Shown: one piece after another, positions 21,632 through 30,887 of the stretch
How positions within the stretch are numbered: position 1 is the stretch's first letter
Layout: each line of letters starts with the position of its first letter
NCBI GenBank assembly: GCA_013151635.1
Contig: JAADHV010000067.1
Location: 50,958 to 114,957, forward strand
Source: Deltaproteobacteria bacterium
GTDB taxonomy: Bacteria; Desulfobacterota; Desulfobacteria; Desulfobacterales; Desulfobacteraceae
DNA: 64,000 bases
Direction of reading: 5' to 3'
Notes under the pieces: model-generated
What the model was told of the DNA's origin: nothing
The model's database searches: none
Seen by the model: the letters and a program-made list of their open reading frames with translations, nothing else
Translations under genes and position numbers: made by a program

Positions 21632-21944
21632 GAGAAGTTCTCCATTTAAATAATGGTTTTAAGCAAAAAAATATTAATATTTTTTGTAAAAATAAAAAAA
21701 ATCGTAGTAAAAACAAAAGAATCTGTCAATAATTATTGGATTTGTTCTGATAAAAACGGTCCCAAAACCGATACCGGCCAGGGAAAGCTTATAGGATTGT
21801 TCAAGCCCCGTGCAAATGCAGGTGCGAAAGGATAAACAAGCCTTTTTGCAATATTGGATAAGAGCTTGGCCAAGGTCGTGATGGTGATGAATCCGGCAAA
21901 TTATTTTTTTTTGTTTGTCATGGAATGATTCAGGAGTCCGGCTG

Positions 21945-22643
21945 CTAAAAATTTGCAAGAAGCCTGAATTTATCAAAGATCAGAAGAAGCCCTACCACAA
22001 TTAAAAGGGTTCCTGAGATTTTATTTGCCACCCCGATAAATTTTGTCGCCTTTTTCATGAATTCCAGGATGGAATTTATAAAAAATGATATTATAAGAAA
22101 TGGAACGGCAAGGCCTGCCGAGTAAACAGCTAAAAGGGCAACCCCTTCAAGCACGGTTTCCTGGTCCCCTGCAACTATCAGAATTGATCCCAGCATGGGA
22201 CCGATACAGGGGCTCCATCCGGCACCGAATGCCATGCCGATGACAAAGACACCAGTCAAGTGCAGCGGCTTTTCATTAATATGGATCTTTTTTTGAAAAT
22301 TTAATCCTTTAATGTTGATAATACCTAAAAGGTGAAGCCCGAAAATAAGGATAATACTGCCACCAATATATCTGACTATCCATGAGTATTGGGAAGCAAG
22401 TCCGCCTAAAAAAGATGCTGAAGCCCCGAAAAGAATAAAGATAAAGGAAAATCCGGCAACGTAAAAAAGAGTGGAAAGTATGACTTTTTTTCGCGTTTCT
22501 TTTTTGTTTTCAGTCAGTTCATCAAGTGACAAGCCCGTAATAAAGGAAAAATAGGCTGGTATCAGCGGAAGGATACAGGGGGAAAAAAAAGAGAGCAGTC
22601 CTGCTAAAAGAGCTGCCGGATAAGTTATGGTCTCAGCAAACAC
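21945..22643 (-). CDS. CcdA-type cytochrome c biogenesis/thiol-disulfide transmembrane protein
   Basis: AALLAGLLSFFSPCILPLIPAYFSFITGLS and GAGWSPCIGPMLGSIL motifs. Confidence 0.9.
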   Translation of the reverse strand: MFAETITYPAALLAGLLSFFSPCILPLIPAYFSFITGLSLDELTENKKETRKKVILSTLFYVAGFSFIFILFGASASFLGGLASQYSWIVRYIGGSIILIFGLHLLGIINIKGLNFQKKIHINEKPLHLTGVFVIGMAFGAGWSPCIGPMLGSILIVAGDQETVLEGVALLAVYSAGLAVPFLIISFFINSILEFMKKATKFIGVANKISGTLLIVVGLLLIFDKFRLLANF

Positions 22644-22794
22644 GATATAATCCTTATATTTGAATACTTGATTTTTTTAATACGGCCTTAATCTAATCTA
22701 TTCTTTTGCGTCTTTCAAGAGAGCCTTGTGTTTATTTATTGCATAAGGCAGGCCCTTGCTGGTATTGCATGCAGGTGAAATCCAAAAGGATACC

Positions 22795-22836
22795 CTGGTT
22801 CATTTTTATCCATTTGCCTGGCTCATAATTAGCCAC
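22795..22836. promoter_or_regulatory. Tandem 19-bp dyads (putative activator sites), unit 1
   Basis: CTGGTTCATTTTTATCCAT (22795-22813) and CTGGCTCATAATTAGCCAC (22818-22836), 23-bp spacing; same motif recurs at five other units. Confidence 0.75.
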
Positions 22837-22899
22837 AAAGAGATTAGCCGTTTGCTTTTATATAAAATATATTCAATTATTACAGCATATTAACACCAG

Positions 22900-22915
22900 T
22901 GGCACGGTTGTTGAA
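22900..22915 (+). promoter_or_regulatory. Putative sigma-54 promoter, unit 1
   Basis: TGGCACGGTTGTTGAA: GG-N10-GA, close to consensus TGGCACG-N4-TTGCW. Confidence 0.75.
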
Positions 22916-22971
22916 ATAAATATTGCTAAAGTTTAAAATATTTTTAAAACTAAAACATAAAGGAGTTACTC

Positions 22972-23388
22972 ATGAAAAAAATAAGTATAAAAAAAGCAGC
23001 TTTTATAATTTCAGTTGTTGTTATCACGGGATTCAGCGGATATGCCCTGGCAAATATGGGATTTGGTTCCCACATGGGTGGAAATTACGGCAATAGTTAC
23101 CATATGAACGGGTCAAACGGGTACAATGGGTACCATATGGGTATGGGCAGCGGCTATGGCGGAATGGGCTATGGCCGGCATATGGCTAATGGAAACCACA
23201 TGTACGGCTCAGGACAGATGGGCTATGGCGGAATGGGCTATGGCATGAATAACGGTGGCCATATGTATAACAATGGATATGGGCAGAATCAAAACCAGGC
23301 GTACAATGGTATGAACCAGCAGAATAATAATTTTATGCAGAATTATTCAAATGGAAATTCAGATATAAAAAAGAATTTCAAACAATAA
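22972..23388 (+). CDS. Exported Gly/Met/His/Tyr/Asn-rich low-complexity protein
   Basis: Signal peptide (IKKAAFIISVVVITGFSGYALA), then repeats such as GYGGMGYG, HMYG, NGGHMY; RBS aaaggag. Confidence 0.8.
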   Translation: MKKISIKKAAFIISVVVITGFSGYALANMGFGSHMGGNYGNSYHMNGSNGYNGYHMGMGSGYGGMGYGRHMANGNHMYGSGQMGYGGMGYGMNNGGHMYNNGYGQNQNQAYNGMNQQNNNFMQNYSNGNSDIKKNFKQ

Positions 23389-23424
23389 GCTTTAACGTAA
23401 CACCCGCGTATTTTGCAGTCCCCT

Positions 23425-23459
23425 CTATAAAAGGCCGGAGAAATTCCGGTCTTTTATAG
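23425..23459. terminator. Bidirectional terminator hairpin
   Basis: ctataaaaggccgg-agaaatt-ccggtcttttatag between convergent genes. Confidence 0.8.
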
Positions 23460-24158
23460 TTGGGGGTCAATGTTTTCCGGCGAAATATCAACTATTTTTG
23501 TATCGCCGGCATAGTCCTTCAGCGCAAACCGGTCGAGAAATGAAATTTTTTTCACAATCTGCCGGATCGTTTTTGTGTTGTTGATGATGGTCTGGAGTTC
23601 TTTGTATGTATCTGATTCAGGCCCGAAATCATCCTGAAGAAACTGGGCATTACCCAGCACCACTTGAAGAGGGGAATTCAATTCATGTGCTATGGCCCCT
23701 GCCATTGCCAGAATCGCTTCTTGTTTTTCCTGTTCTTTTTTTTTCTCGCGACTGCTCAAAACGCCCATTAGCAGAGCGACTATATTAAAAAGGATGATTT
23801 CAAGGCCCCTGTCCAGGTCTTCGGGTGAAAATTTTTGCCAATGGATGATGACAACAGGAAGATAGAGAACGCTGATCCCCACCGAAGTGACAAGCCCGCC
23901 TTGTACACCATACCAGAATGCCGCAAGAAGTATGGGGAGAAAATACAGCTCCCGTAAAACAATATGGTAGTGGCGCTGGTTTTGCTTTGTTGCAAAGTGA
24001 AGGAAAGTCGTTATTGCGATCAGCAAAATTATCAGGTAAATCTTAAGATACCCAGAGGAAAAATATTTCTTTGGCAGCTTTACGCCCTTTTCATAAACAC
24101 CCTTAAATATTTTACAAGAGGTTTTTTCCTGTTGTATGTCATTGTCCCGACAATTCAA
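23454..24158 (-). CDS. Membrane sensor protein with HisKA dimerisation domain but no HATPase domain
   Basis: TM-rich N-terminus (FLPILLAAFWYGVQGGLVTSVGISVLYLPVVIIHW); AMAGAIAHELNSPLQVVLGNAQFL H-box; ORF ends before an ATPase domain. Confidence 0.7.
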   Translation of the reverse strand: MNCRDNDIQQEKTSCKIFKGVYEKGVKLPKKYFSSGYLKIYLIILLIAITTFLHFATKQNQRHYHIVLRELYFLPILLAAFWYGVQGGLVTSVGISVLYLPVVIIHWQKFSPEDLDRGLEIILFNIVALLMGVLSSREKKKEQEKQEAILAMAGAIAHELNSPLQVVLGNAQFLQDDFGPESDTYKELQTIINNTKTIRQIVKKISFLDRFALKDYAGDTKIVDISPENIDPQL

Positions 24159-24254
24159 AGAGCTTTTTCAATGCTGTTTATCAGTTCACCGTTCCAATGT
24201 TATCCAATACCCTCCCATACTCTTTTTATTAGGATTGTATTTGCTATGATTAGG

Positions 24255-24273
24255 GTGGATAAAATCTATCCAC
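24255..24273. promoter_or_regulatory. 19-bp dyad (putative activator site), unit 2
   Basis: GTGGATA-AAATC-TATCCAC, perfect 7-bp arms. Confidence 0.75.
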
Positions 24274-24357
24274 ATGCATATGCCCGGACCAAGGGATAGT
24301 CATCGGTAGAGTTGAAATGTGTTATAAAAACGGAAAGTTATAAAATATTTTTATATA

Positions 24358-24373
24358 TGGCATATGTTTTGCT
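24358..24373 (+). promoter_or_regulatory. Putative sigma-54 promoter, unit 2
   Basis: TGGCATATGTTTTGCT: GG-N10-GC. Confidence 0.75.
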
Positions 24374-24414
24374 TATTTAATAAACAACAATAACTTTAAA
24401 AAGGAGGGCAAACA

Positions 24415-24675
24415 ATGAATAATCTACACACAAGTCAAAAAGGGAATCATAAAGATCCTGTTTGTGGAATGGATGTTTCCTCTAAAAATGATGCCATCAC
24501 TGCTGACTGGAATAATCAAACCTATTATTTTTGTGCAGAGCATTGCCGTAAGGAATTTGAAAAATCGCCTGAAACCTATCGCAAAAAGAGTTCCTTTTTT
24601 CTGAAAAGAGTCTGGGACAATTATCTTAGACGTCTGAACAAGGCTACCAATGGAAAACCCCAATGCTGTGATTAA
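24415..24675 (+). CDS. YHS-domain protein with C-terminal GKPQCC motif
   Basis: KDPVCGMDVSSKNDAITADWNNQTYYFCAEHCRKEFEKSPETY; C-term FFLKRVWDNYLRRLNKATNGKPQCCD. Confidence 0.85.
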   Translation: MNNLHTSQKGNHKDPVCGMDVSSKNDAITADWNNQTYYFCAEHCRKEFEKSPETYRKKSSFFLKRVWDNYLRRLNKATNGKPQCCD

Positions 24676-24680
24676 AGGAT

Positions 24681-24716
24681 AAAACAGCTCCGGCACCTTG
24701 GTACCGGAGCTGTTTT
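24681..24716 (+). terminator. Strong hairpin between YHS and SHOCT genes (terminator/attenuator)
   Basis: aaaacagctccgg...ccggagctgtttta, 13-bp perfect stem. Confidence 0.7.
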
Positions 24717-24733
24717 ATTAAAAGGAGGTTTAC

Positions 24734-25069
24734 ATGATTAAAAAAAATATTATAAAAAAAAGTGTTATCGTCTTTAGCCTTTCTCTTTGGACTTATAGCC
24801 TGGCTTTTGCAGATTGGCCGGAACAAGGAATAATTAATGGAGATTATCATATGATGGGAGCAGGTATGGGATGGATGATGTTCCTTTTCTGGGGCCTTGT
24901 GTTAGGGATTCTTATTCTTGTTATCCGCTGGGTTGTTAACCTGCCCAAAGAAGAGGAGCGTCCCCTGGGAACTCAAAAAACTGCGATAGAAATTCTTAAA
25001 GACCGGTTTGCAAAAGGAGAGATTGATATTACTGAATTTGAATCAAAAAAACAAGTTATTACTGATTAA
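24734..25069 (+). CDS. SHOCT-domain membrane protein (paralog 1)
   Basis: Signal/TM region with [60 protein letters not shown]. Confidence 0.8.
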   Translation: MIKKNIIKKSVIVFSLSLWTYSLAFADWPEQGIINGDYHMMGAGMGWMMFLFWGLVLGILILVIRWVVNLPKEEERPLGTQKTAIEILKDRFAKGEIDITEFESKKQVITD

Positions 25070-25080
25070 AGGGGGTTTTT

Positions 25081-27318
25081 ATGTCTTCTGAAACCATTTC
25101 ACTGCCTGTTACCGGCATGAGTTGTTCAAATTGTGCGGCAAATATTGATAAGATGCTCCAAAATCTCAAGGGTGTTGAACATTCAAACGTCAATTTCGCT
25201 TCGGAAAGATTGTCAGTGGAATTTACCCCTTCTGAAGTTTCCCTGGATGAAATCGTTTTAGCTGTAAAGAAAATCGGGTATAGCCTTGTCCTTACAGACG
25301 ACGGCATGGATGAAGTAGATGCAGAAGAAATTGCCAGAGATGCTGAAATCAGGGACCAGACGAAAAAATTTACTGTGGGTGTTATTTTTGCTCTTCCATT
25401 GTTTGTTTTAAGCATGTCACGGGATTTTAACCTGATCGGCCAGTGGAGCCATGCTTCCTGGGTAAACTGGGGTTTTTTCCTGCTGGCGACACCGGTCCAG
25501 TTTTATACCGGATGGGACTATTATGTAGGTGCCATAAAAAGCCTTAGACATAAAAGCGCCAACATGGATTTGCTGATTGCCCTGGGATCATCGGTTGCTT
25601 ATTTTTATTCTCTTTCCATAATGTTGTTTGCAGGTTTAGGTGAACACGTCTATTTTGAGACTTCGGCCGTGATCATTACCCTGATAAAGCTTGGTAAGTT
25701 GCTTGAAGCAAGAACAAAAGGGAAAACCGGCGGTGCAATTAAAAAATTGATCGGCCTTGTGCCTAAAACTGCCACCATCCTTGATAATAATGTTGAGAAA
25801 CAGGTTCCTATTTCTGCGGTTAAAAAAGATGATATTGTCATCATCCGGCCAGGGGAAAGGATTCCTGTTGACGGCATTGTAATAGAAGGCAAATCTTCTG
25901 TTGACGAATCCATGCTCACAGGCGAGCCTCTTCCTGTTGACAAAAAGGTCAAGGATATGGTCACAGGGGGTACGGTCAATGGCCAGGGGCTTTTGCGGTT
26001 CAGGGCCCAAAGAGTTGGAAAAGATACTGCCCTGGCCCAGATCATAAGGCTGGTCCAGGAGGCCCAGGGAAGCAAAGCTCCCATACAGGCGCTTGCTGAC
26101 CGTGTTTCAGCATTTTTCGTGCCCGGCGTAATTATCATGGCAGTTATTACATTTTTTATCTGGTGGTCTGTTACAGGAGAATTTGTGCCCGCCATGATCC
26201 GTATGGTTGCCGTTCTTGTCATTGCCTGTCCCTGTGCCCTGGGGCTTGCAACACCTACCGCCATTATGGCCGGAACAGGAAAAGGAGCTGAAAACGGCAT
26301 ACTTTTCAAACGGAGCGAGGCACTTGAAAATGCTGCCAAACTCAAAACCATTGTATTAGATAAAACAGGTACTATTACCATGGGGAAACCTGCCGTAGTG
26401 GATATTGTTCCTTTATACCCTGATATTACAAGAGAGTTTATTCTCGCCCATGCAGCCTCTCTTGAAAAAGGTTCTGAACATCCAATCGGCAGGTCAATTG
26501 TCAAGCATGTTGAAAAGATGAAAATGAAACTTATGGACCCCATAGACTTTAAAGCCCTCAGTGGGTTCGGGGTTGAAGCTCTTATCAACGGAAGGCAGTA
26601 CAGGTTTGGGAAACCAGGGTGGTTTTTCAAGCAGGGATATGATTTTATTGATACAGATCATATTATTTCCTCTTTTCAGGATAAAGGCAGGACCGTGATG
26701 CTGCTGGCGGATGAAAAGAATATTCTCGGACTGATTTCCGTTTCCGATATACTGAAACCTGAATCAGTCAAAGCCATAAAAAGCCTGCACGATGAAAAAC
26801 TCAAAGTTGTCATGCTGACCGGAGACAATATCCAGACCGCAAATGCCATAGCCAAAGAAGTTAATGTGGATGAGGTCGTGGCCGAAGTTCAGCCTGAAGA
26901 AAAATCCGAGCAGATAAAAATTCTCCAGAAAGGTAAAGGCATGGTAGGTATGGTTGGGGACGGAATAAACGATGCCCCGGCCCTTGCCCAGGCAGATATA
27001 GGAATGGCTATTGGCACAGGCACGGATGTTGCCATAGAAACAGGGGATATTATTCTTGCAAGCGGCAGCCTGGAAGGGATTCCCAAGGCAATAAAAGTAT
27101 CCAGGAAAACTCTTAGAACGGTCCGGCAGAATCTTTTCCTGGCCTTTGTTTATAATGCTGTGCTGATTCCTGTAGCCGCAGGCATCCTGGCCCCTTTTGA
27201 AATGTTCCCGGATTTCCTGCGCCAGTTGCACCCCATCCTTGCCGCCCTGGCCATGGCTGCAAGCAGCATATCGGTCGTTACCAATAGTTTAAGGCTTTAC
27301 AGGGCAAAGATAATATAG
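25081..27318 (+). CDS. copA: Copper-type P1B ATPase
   Basis: HMA domain [69 protein letters not shown]. Confidence 0.93.
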   Translation: MSSETISLPVTGMSCSNCAANIDKMLQNLKGVEHSNVNFASERLSVEFTPSEVSLDEIVLAVKKIGYSLVLTDDGMDEVDAEEIARDAEIRDQTKKFTVGVIFALPLFVLSMSRDFNLIGQWSHASWVNWGFFLLATPVQFYTGWDYYVGAIKSLRHKSANMDLLIALGSSVAYFYSLSIMLFAGLGEHVYFETSAVIITLIKLGKLLEARTKGKTGGAIKKLIGLVPKTATILDNNVEKQVPISAVKKDDIVIIRPGERIPVDGIVIEGKSSVDESMLTGEPLPVDKKVKDMVTGGTVNGQGLLRFRAQRVGKDTALAQIIRLVQEAQGSKAPIQALADRVSAFFVPGVIIMAVITFFIWWSVTGEFVPAMIRMVAVLVIACPCALGLATPTAIMAGTGKGAENGILFKRSEALENAAKLKTIVLDKTGTITMGKPAVVDIVPLYPDITREFILAHAASLEKGSEHPIGRSIVKHVEKMKMKLMDPIDFKALSGFGVEALINGRQYRFGKPGWFFKQGYDFIDTDHIISSFQDKGRTVMLLADEKNILGLISVSDILKPESVKAIKSLHDEKLKVVMLTGDNIQTANAIAKEVNVDEVVAEVQPEEKSEQIKILQKGKGMVGMVGDGINDAPALAQADIGMAIGTGTDVAIETGDIILASGSLEGIPKAIKVSRKTLRTVRQNLFLAFVYNAVLIPVAAGILAPFEMFPDFLRQLHPILAALAMAASSISVVTNSLRLYRAKII

Positions 27319-27356
27319 AACAGCTGATTTAAGTTTACACTGAACGACCCTGCAAG

Positions 27357-27398
27357 GTGGATAATTATCAGCCAGTGACATGGCTAATTATTATCCAC
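27357..27398. promoter_or_regulatory. Tandem 19-bp dyads within a larger inverted repeat, unit 3 (may also terminate copA transcripts)
   Basis: GTGGATAATTATCAGCCAG (27357-27375) and ATGGCTAATTATTATCCAC (27380-27398), 23-bp spacing; the outer arms AAGGTGGATAAT/ATTATCCACCTT form a hairpin followed by T7. Confidence 0.7.
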
Positions 27399-27493
27399 CT
27401 TTTTTTATCAGGATACTTTTAAAACAGCTTCCCTGATTTTAAAAATACCATAACATACTGTTATTACAGTGTATCATAAGTCATGATAGCTGT

Positions 27494-27509
27494 TGGCATT
27501 TATCCTGCA
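27494..27509 (+). promoter_or_regulatory. Putative sigma-54 promoter, unit 3
   Basis: TGGCATTTATCCTGCA: GG-N10-GC. Confidence 0.7.
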
Positions 27510-27559
27510 ATATAAAATACCATAAGAACAATTAACCTTGAAATAAAGAGGTGTTAACC

Positions 27560-28078
27560 ATGAGTAACAAAAAGATGATGCATACAAGAGGTCTTGTGAC
27601 AGCCGTGGATACTATAGGGTTTGCTGATGTTGTCATGGACCGGAAACAAGGTTGCACAGGCTGCGGATCAAAAAAAACAGATAATTGCAAGACATGCCTT
27701 TCCGGATCTAAGATCCAGGCAAAAGTAATAAATAAGAAAAATGCCCGGAAAGGAGATATCGTGTCTGTCAGCCTCAGTACCTCTAAAATTCTTAAAGGTG
27801 CAGCCGTTCTATACCTGATTCCTGTGGCAGGGCTTCTTATCGGTGTCTTTACCGGCCAGGGTTTTCATGATGTGTTGTCCATCAGTGATACTCTTGTCAC
27901 TATAATCCTGGGATTTGTCGGACTGGCTATGGGGTTTTATCTTGTAAGGCTGATTTCAGAGCATATGAATTCAGATCAGGATATGATGCCTTTTATAAGC
28001 AGGATCATATATTCGGGATCAAATACGGCTAAGTCTGATATGAAAACCAAAGCACAAACCTGTGCCGGATGCAGATAA
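27560..28078 (+). CDS. RseC/MucC-like membrane protein
   Basis: RGLVTAVDTIGFADVVMDRKQGCTGCGSKKTDNCKTC, two TM segments. Confidence 0.75.
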   Translation: MSNKKMMHTRGLVTAVDTIGFADVVMDRKQGCTGCGSKKTDNCKTCLSGSKIQAKVINKKNARKGDIVSVSLSTSKILKGAAVLYLIPVAGLLIGVFTGQGFHDVLSISDTLVTIILGFVGLAMGFYLVRLISEHMNSDQDMMPFISRIIYSGSNTAKSDMKTKAQTCAGCR

Positions 28079-28089
28079 GGAGGTTTCCC

Positions 28090-28698
28090 ATGGCCCTGAC
28101 AAAATTTCAGCAACAAGAGGCTTTAGCCTGCAATAATAAAATAAGAGTAACTACAAAAGACATAATCTTAAGAAAGAATAGTCAGGCAAAATCAGCATTT
28201 TTCACCAGTCCGGCACCTTATATTAAGGGCGGGCTTGCAGCCCTTGCTATTATAGGGTTTTACCTGGGGCTCTTAACGCTGACATCGGACTGGTATTTTG
28301 CCAAAGTACAATTTGAGGAATACCGGGTTTGGATATTGCTGTTAGCAGCCGGACTCGGAATCCAGGTTTTTCTTTATTCGATTTTAAGGCAGCATATTAA
28401 AAATATGAAGATAAAAGGTGCAGGGAAAACAGTGGCTGTTTCCGGCGGAGTTTCAACAGCCGGCATGGCAGCATGCTGTGCCCATTACCTTGTCACGGTT
28501 CTTCCGGTAATTGGAGTCCCGTTTGTCACAACAGCCATTGCATCACTTGAGCAATACCAGGCATTGTTTTTTCTTGCCGGCGTGATTTCAAATGTTTTCG
28601 GGATTTTATATATGCTGCATCTTATGAGGAGAAATACGATTATTTCGGTCCCCGGGGTCTTCACTAATAACAAGTATGATATAAGAACCGCGGGATAA
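28090..28698 (+). CDS. Hypothetical multi-TM protein
   Basis: Start at ATG 28090 after AAGGAGG; several TM helices, SGGVSTAGMAACCAHYLVTVLPVIG. Confidence 0.65.
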   Translation: MALTKFQQQEALACNNKIRVTTKDIILRKNSQAKSAFFTSPAPYIKGGLAALAIIGFYLGLLTLTSDWYFAKVQFEEYRVWILLLAAGLGIQVFLYSILRQHIKNMKIKGAGKTVAVSGGVSTAGMAACCAHYLVTVLPVIGVPFVTTAIASLEQYQALFFLAGVISNVFGILYMLHLMRRNTIISVPGVFTNNKYDIRTAG

Positions 28699-28720
28699 AA
28701 AAAATTTAAGGAGATAAATT

Positions 28721-29134
28721 ATGAAAAAAAATAAATTAAAAACAGTATTTACAGCTCTTATTGCTTTTGCACTTGCAACCGGAGGTTCTGTTGCAAGTGT
28801 ACATGCATACAATCGCCAGACAAATAAAGAAAAAAGCGTCAGGGTGGATGTCCTGCCAGTCACGCTTGCTTTGGGTGAAAAAGTTGTGTTTGATATAAGG
28901 ATGAACACCCATTCTGTCGGTCTTGATAATGATATCGTTTCAGGATCTGTTCTTAAGGATGATAAAGGTATTGCATACAACGCAATAAAATGGAATGGAA
29001 CACCGGGAGGTGGTCATCACCGGAAAGGAACCCTTGAATTTCCAGCCCTCAAAGGCAATCCCAAGTCGGTAACGCTTATTATAAAGGGTGTGTCCAATGT
29101 CCCTGAAAGAGTTTATAAATGGACACTTGAATAA
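28721..29134 (+). CDS. Small exported beta-rich protein
   Basis: Signal peptide; VDVLPVTLALGEKVVFDIRMNTHSVGLDNDIV...; RBS aaggag. Confidence 0.65.
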   Translation: MKKNKLKTVFTALIAFALATGGSVASVHAYNRQTNKEKSVRVDVLPVTLALGEKVVFDIRMNTHSVGLDNDIVSGSVLKDDKGIAYNAIKWNGTPGGGHHRKGTLEFPALKGNPKSVTLIIKGVSNVPERVYKWTLE

Positions 29135-29226
29135 GTCAAGCCTCCCTTTCGTTAAGATGCAAAGCTGAAGGGTAAAATTTCGAAAACCGTGTAATCTTTA
29201 GGATTGCTCCGGTCCTGTGGTCGGTG

Positions 29227-29343
29227 CTGCGGGAGATAGTTGCTATAGATCATTTTGCTGTATTTACAGTTTGAGACGAAAAAATTAGAATTATTTCTGC
29301 AAAGGATATGACCGTACCGGAAATAGAGAGGTATCGAAAATGA
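29227..29343 (+). pseudogene. Remnant of BrnT-like toxin
   Basis: Frame reads LREIVAIDHFAVFTV*DEKIRIISAKDMTVPEIERYRK*, matching the BrnT C-terminal pattern (F(V/T)xRxEKIRIISAR...); terminal TGA overlaps the antitoxin ATG (ATGA). Confidence 0.6.
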
Positions 29344-29615
29344 AAATGAAAATGAAAAAGCAAATACCAAATTTCACAAACGAGGCTGAAGAGCGTTGTT
29401 TGTGGCAACGCCATGATTCTTCAAAGTATCTCGGCTGGTTCAATGCCGAAGATACTGTCTTACCCAGGTTAAAACCTTCAATCCGGAAGATATCAATTAG
29501 ACTTCCCGAGTCTATGATTGATGGATTGAAGGTTTTAGCAAACAAACGCGATGTACCCTATCAGTCTCTCTTGAAGATATTCCTTGCAGAACGAATTGAT
29601 TCTGAACTGCATTAA
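29340..29615 (+). CDS. BrnA-like CopG/RHH antitoxin
   Basis: LPRLKPSIRKISIRLPESMIDGLKVLANKRDVPYQSLLKIFLAERI. Confidence 0.8.
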   Translation: MKMKMKKQIPNFTNEAEERCLWQRHDSSKYLGWFNAEDTVLPRLKPSIRKISIRLPESMIDGLKVLANKRDVPYQSLLKIFLAERIDSELH

Positions 29616-29655
29616 TAATATCAATGGCAGCAGAACTTTAGGATTACTCCTGTAA

Positions 29656-29750
29656 TTTTATATAAAAGTCTTTGCAATCCAAATCAGGACTTTCCTATTT
29701 TGTTGTGGGCAAACTCTGGTGAAATACCAGGTCTGCCCGTGACAGGCAGT
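29656..29750 (-). repeat. Dispersed double-hairpin repeat, copy B
   Basis: Same element as 3125-3220 in opposite orientation. Confidence 0.8.
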
Positions 29751-29850
29751 CCATAATGACATTGCCATATCCGTCTGGCCTGGCATAATGCAAGCAGGGA
29801 TCAGGCCGGTATTGCCAAAGATCTTGAATTCGGTAAAATAATCAGCCTTG

Positions 29851-30354
29851 TTAGCCAGCCTTCTTTTGTAAGAACTTACTTGCCAGTTTGTGAGTCTGCT
29901 TGATCTGCTTATTAGTAATGTCCCATTGGTGTAATTCGTTACAAATCAGTTCCTGGTGCTTTTTACTTATATCGCGTAACGCATTCCCGACAGACTTGCG
30001 CACATATTCACTGTCATCGTTTCGAAGTCGGCTCAATAAATTGATGGCTGCTTCCGGATGATTATTAAAGTAGTGGCGGCCTGTCCAGATTCTAAGCCCT
30101 TCTGTTACTGCCCGCCGCACGTTAGGCGAGGAATCTGCCAACCATTCTTTGATGACAGGAACAGCTTTTTCATAACCAATATCAGCGCAATATCTGTCAA
30201 TTGAGTGCATCTTTTGAATTGGCTGCGAGCCTGCCGAAAATGAATGTTGCCAATGAGCGAGCCTGATATATTTCTGAAGAAAATAGTTGTCTGGCAATGC
30301 AAAGGCTCTCTTCGGCAGGCTGTTCATCTTTGTTGGAATTTCCTTAGTGATCAC
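29851..30354 (-). CDS. Short DNA-alkylation-repair (AlkD-like) HEAT-repeat protein
   Basis: WLADSSPNVRRAVTEGLRIWTGR...LLSRLRNDDSEYVRKSVGNALRDISKKH. Confidence 0.7.
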   Translation of the reverse strand: MITKEIPTKMNSLPKRAFALPDNYFLQKYIRLAHWQHSFSAGSQPIQKMHSIDRYCADIGYEKAVPVIKEWLADSSPNVRRAVTEGLRIWTGRHYFNNHPEAAINLLSRLRNDDSEYVRKSVGNALRDISKKHQELICNELHQWDITNKQIKQTHKLASKFLQKKAG

Positions 30355-30854
30355 CGGAGGGGTCTCCAGAACTTTGCGTCAACCGCTTTTCTTACCGAGA
30401 TGATGTCCATGCCGCTCCGGTATTTGGAAACCGCATAAAATGCCTGGTCCATGCATATTCCGCAATTTTCAGCGTGAGTATCCACATAGCAGGTCAAAAG
30501 GCTCTTGTGCCCGAAAGTTTCCTTGCAATTACAATAACAATACATGCTGTCCAGGAGCTCCGGGTTTTCCCTGGCGATTTCGTAGGCCCTTGCAACATTG
30601 CCTGTAAACCTTGCAGGTGAAAGTGTCGGGCGTTTTTCCCCGCCTCTCAGGATGGAAGGGTCTGAAAGGGCTATGGCCTGTTTGACTTTTGATTTTTCAG
30701 AAGCATTGCCTTTATTGGTAAAATCATAATAAAAAAAACCGCCTGCGATAAGCAAAAAAACTGCAACAATGATTAAGGGCAGTTTGCTTTTACCGGTTTT
30801 TACCGCAGGGTTTTTCCTGCCTGAAAGTTTTTTCTTTCTTTTTTTCTTGCTCAT
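30351..30854 (-). CDS. PCYCGC-like exported/TM protein
   Basis: N-terminal TM; SMYCYCNCKETFGHKSLLTCYVDTHAENCGICMDQA. Confidence 0.7.
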   Translation of the reverse strand: MSKKKRKKKLSGRKNPAVKTGKSKLPLIIVAVFLLIAGGFFYYDFTNKGNASEKSKVKQAIALSDPSILRGGEKRPTLSPARFTGNVARAYEIARENPELLDSMYCYCNCKETFGHKSLLTCYVDTHAENCGICMDQAFYAVSKYRSGMDIISVRKAVDAKFWRPLR

Positions 30855-30887
30855 TATAATCCTCCGTTATGGTTAAAATAAAATTGT

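Noticed and set aside
22741-22754. Minus-strand sigma-54 box for the CcdA gene at 22643 (GGCCTGCCTTATGC)
   Set aside because: GG-N10-GC spacing is present but conserved CAC/TTGC bases are poor and the distance to the dyads (about 50 bp) differs from the other units; not strong enough to call.
24190-24210. Second dyad for unit 2 (cgttccaatgttatccaat)
   Set aside because: Only one half-site matches and the spacing to 24255 does not fit the 22-23 bp pattern.
29272-29274. In-frame TGA in the BrnT remnant as a second selenocysteine codon
   Set aside because: The expected residue is Arg (CGA to TGA), no redox context, and the N-terminal half is degraded.
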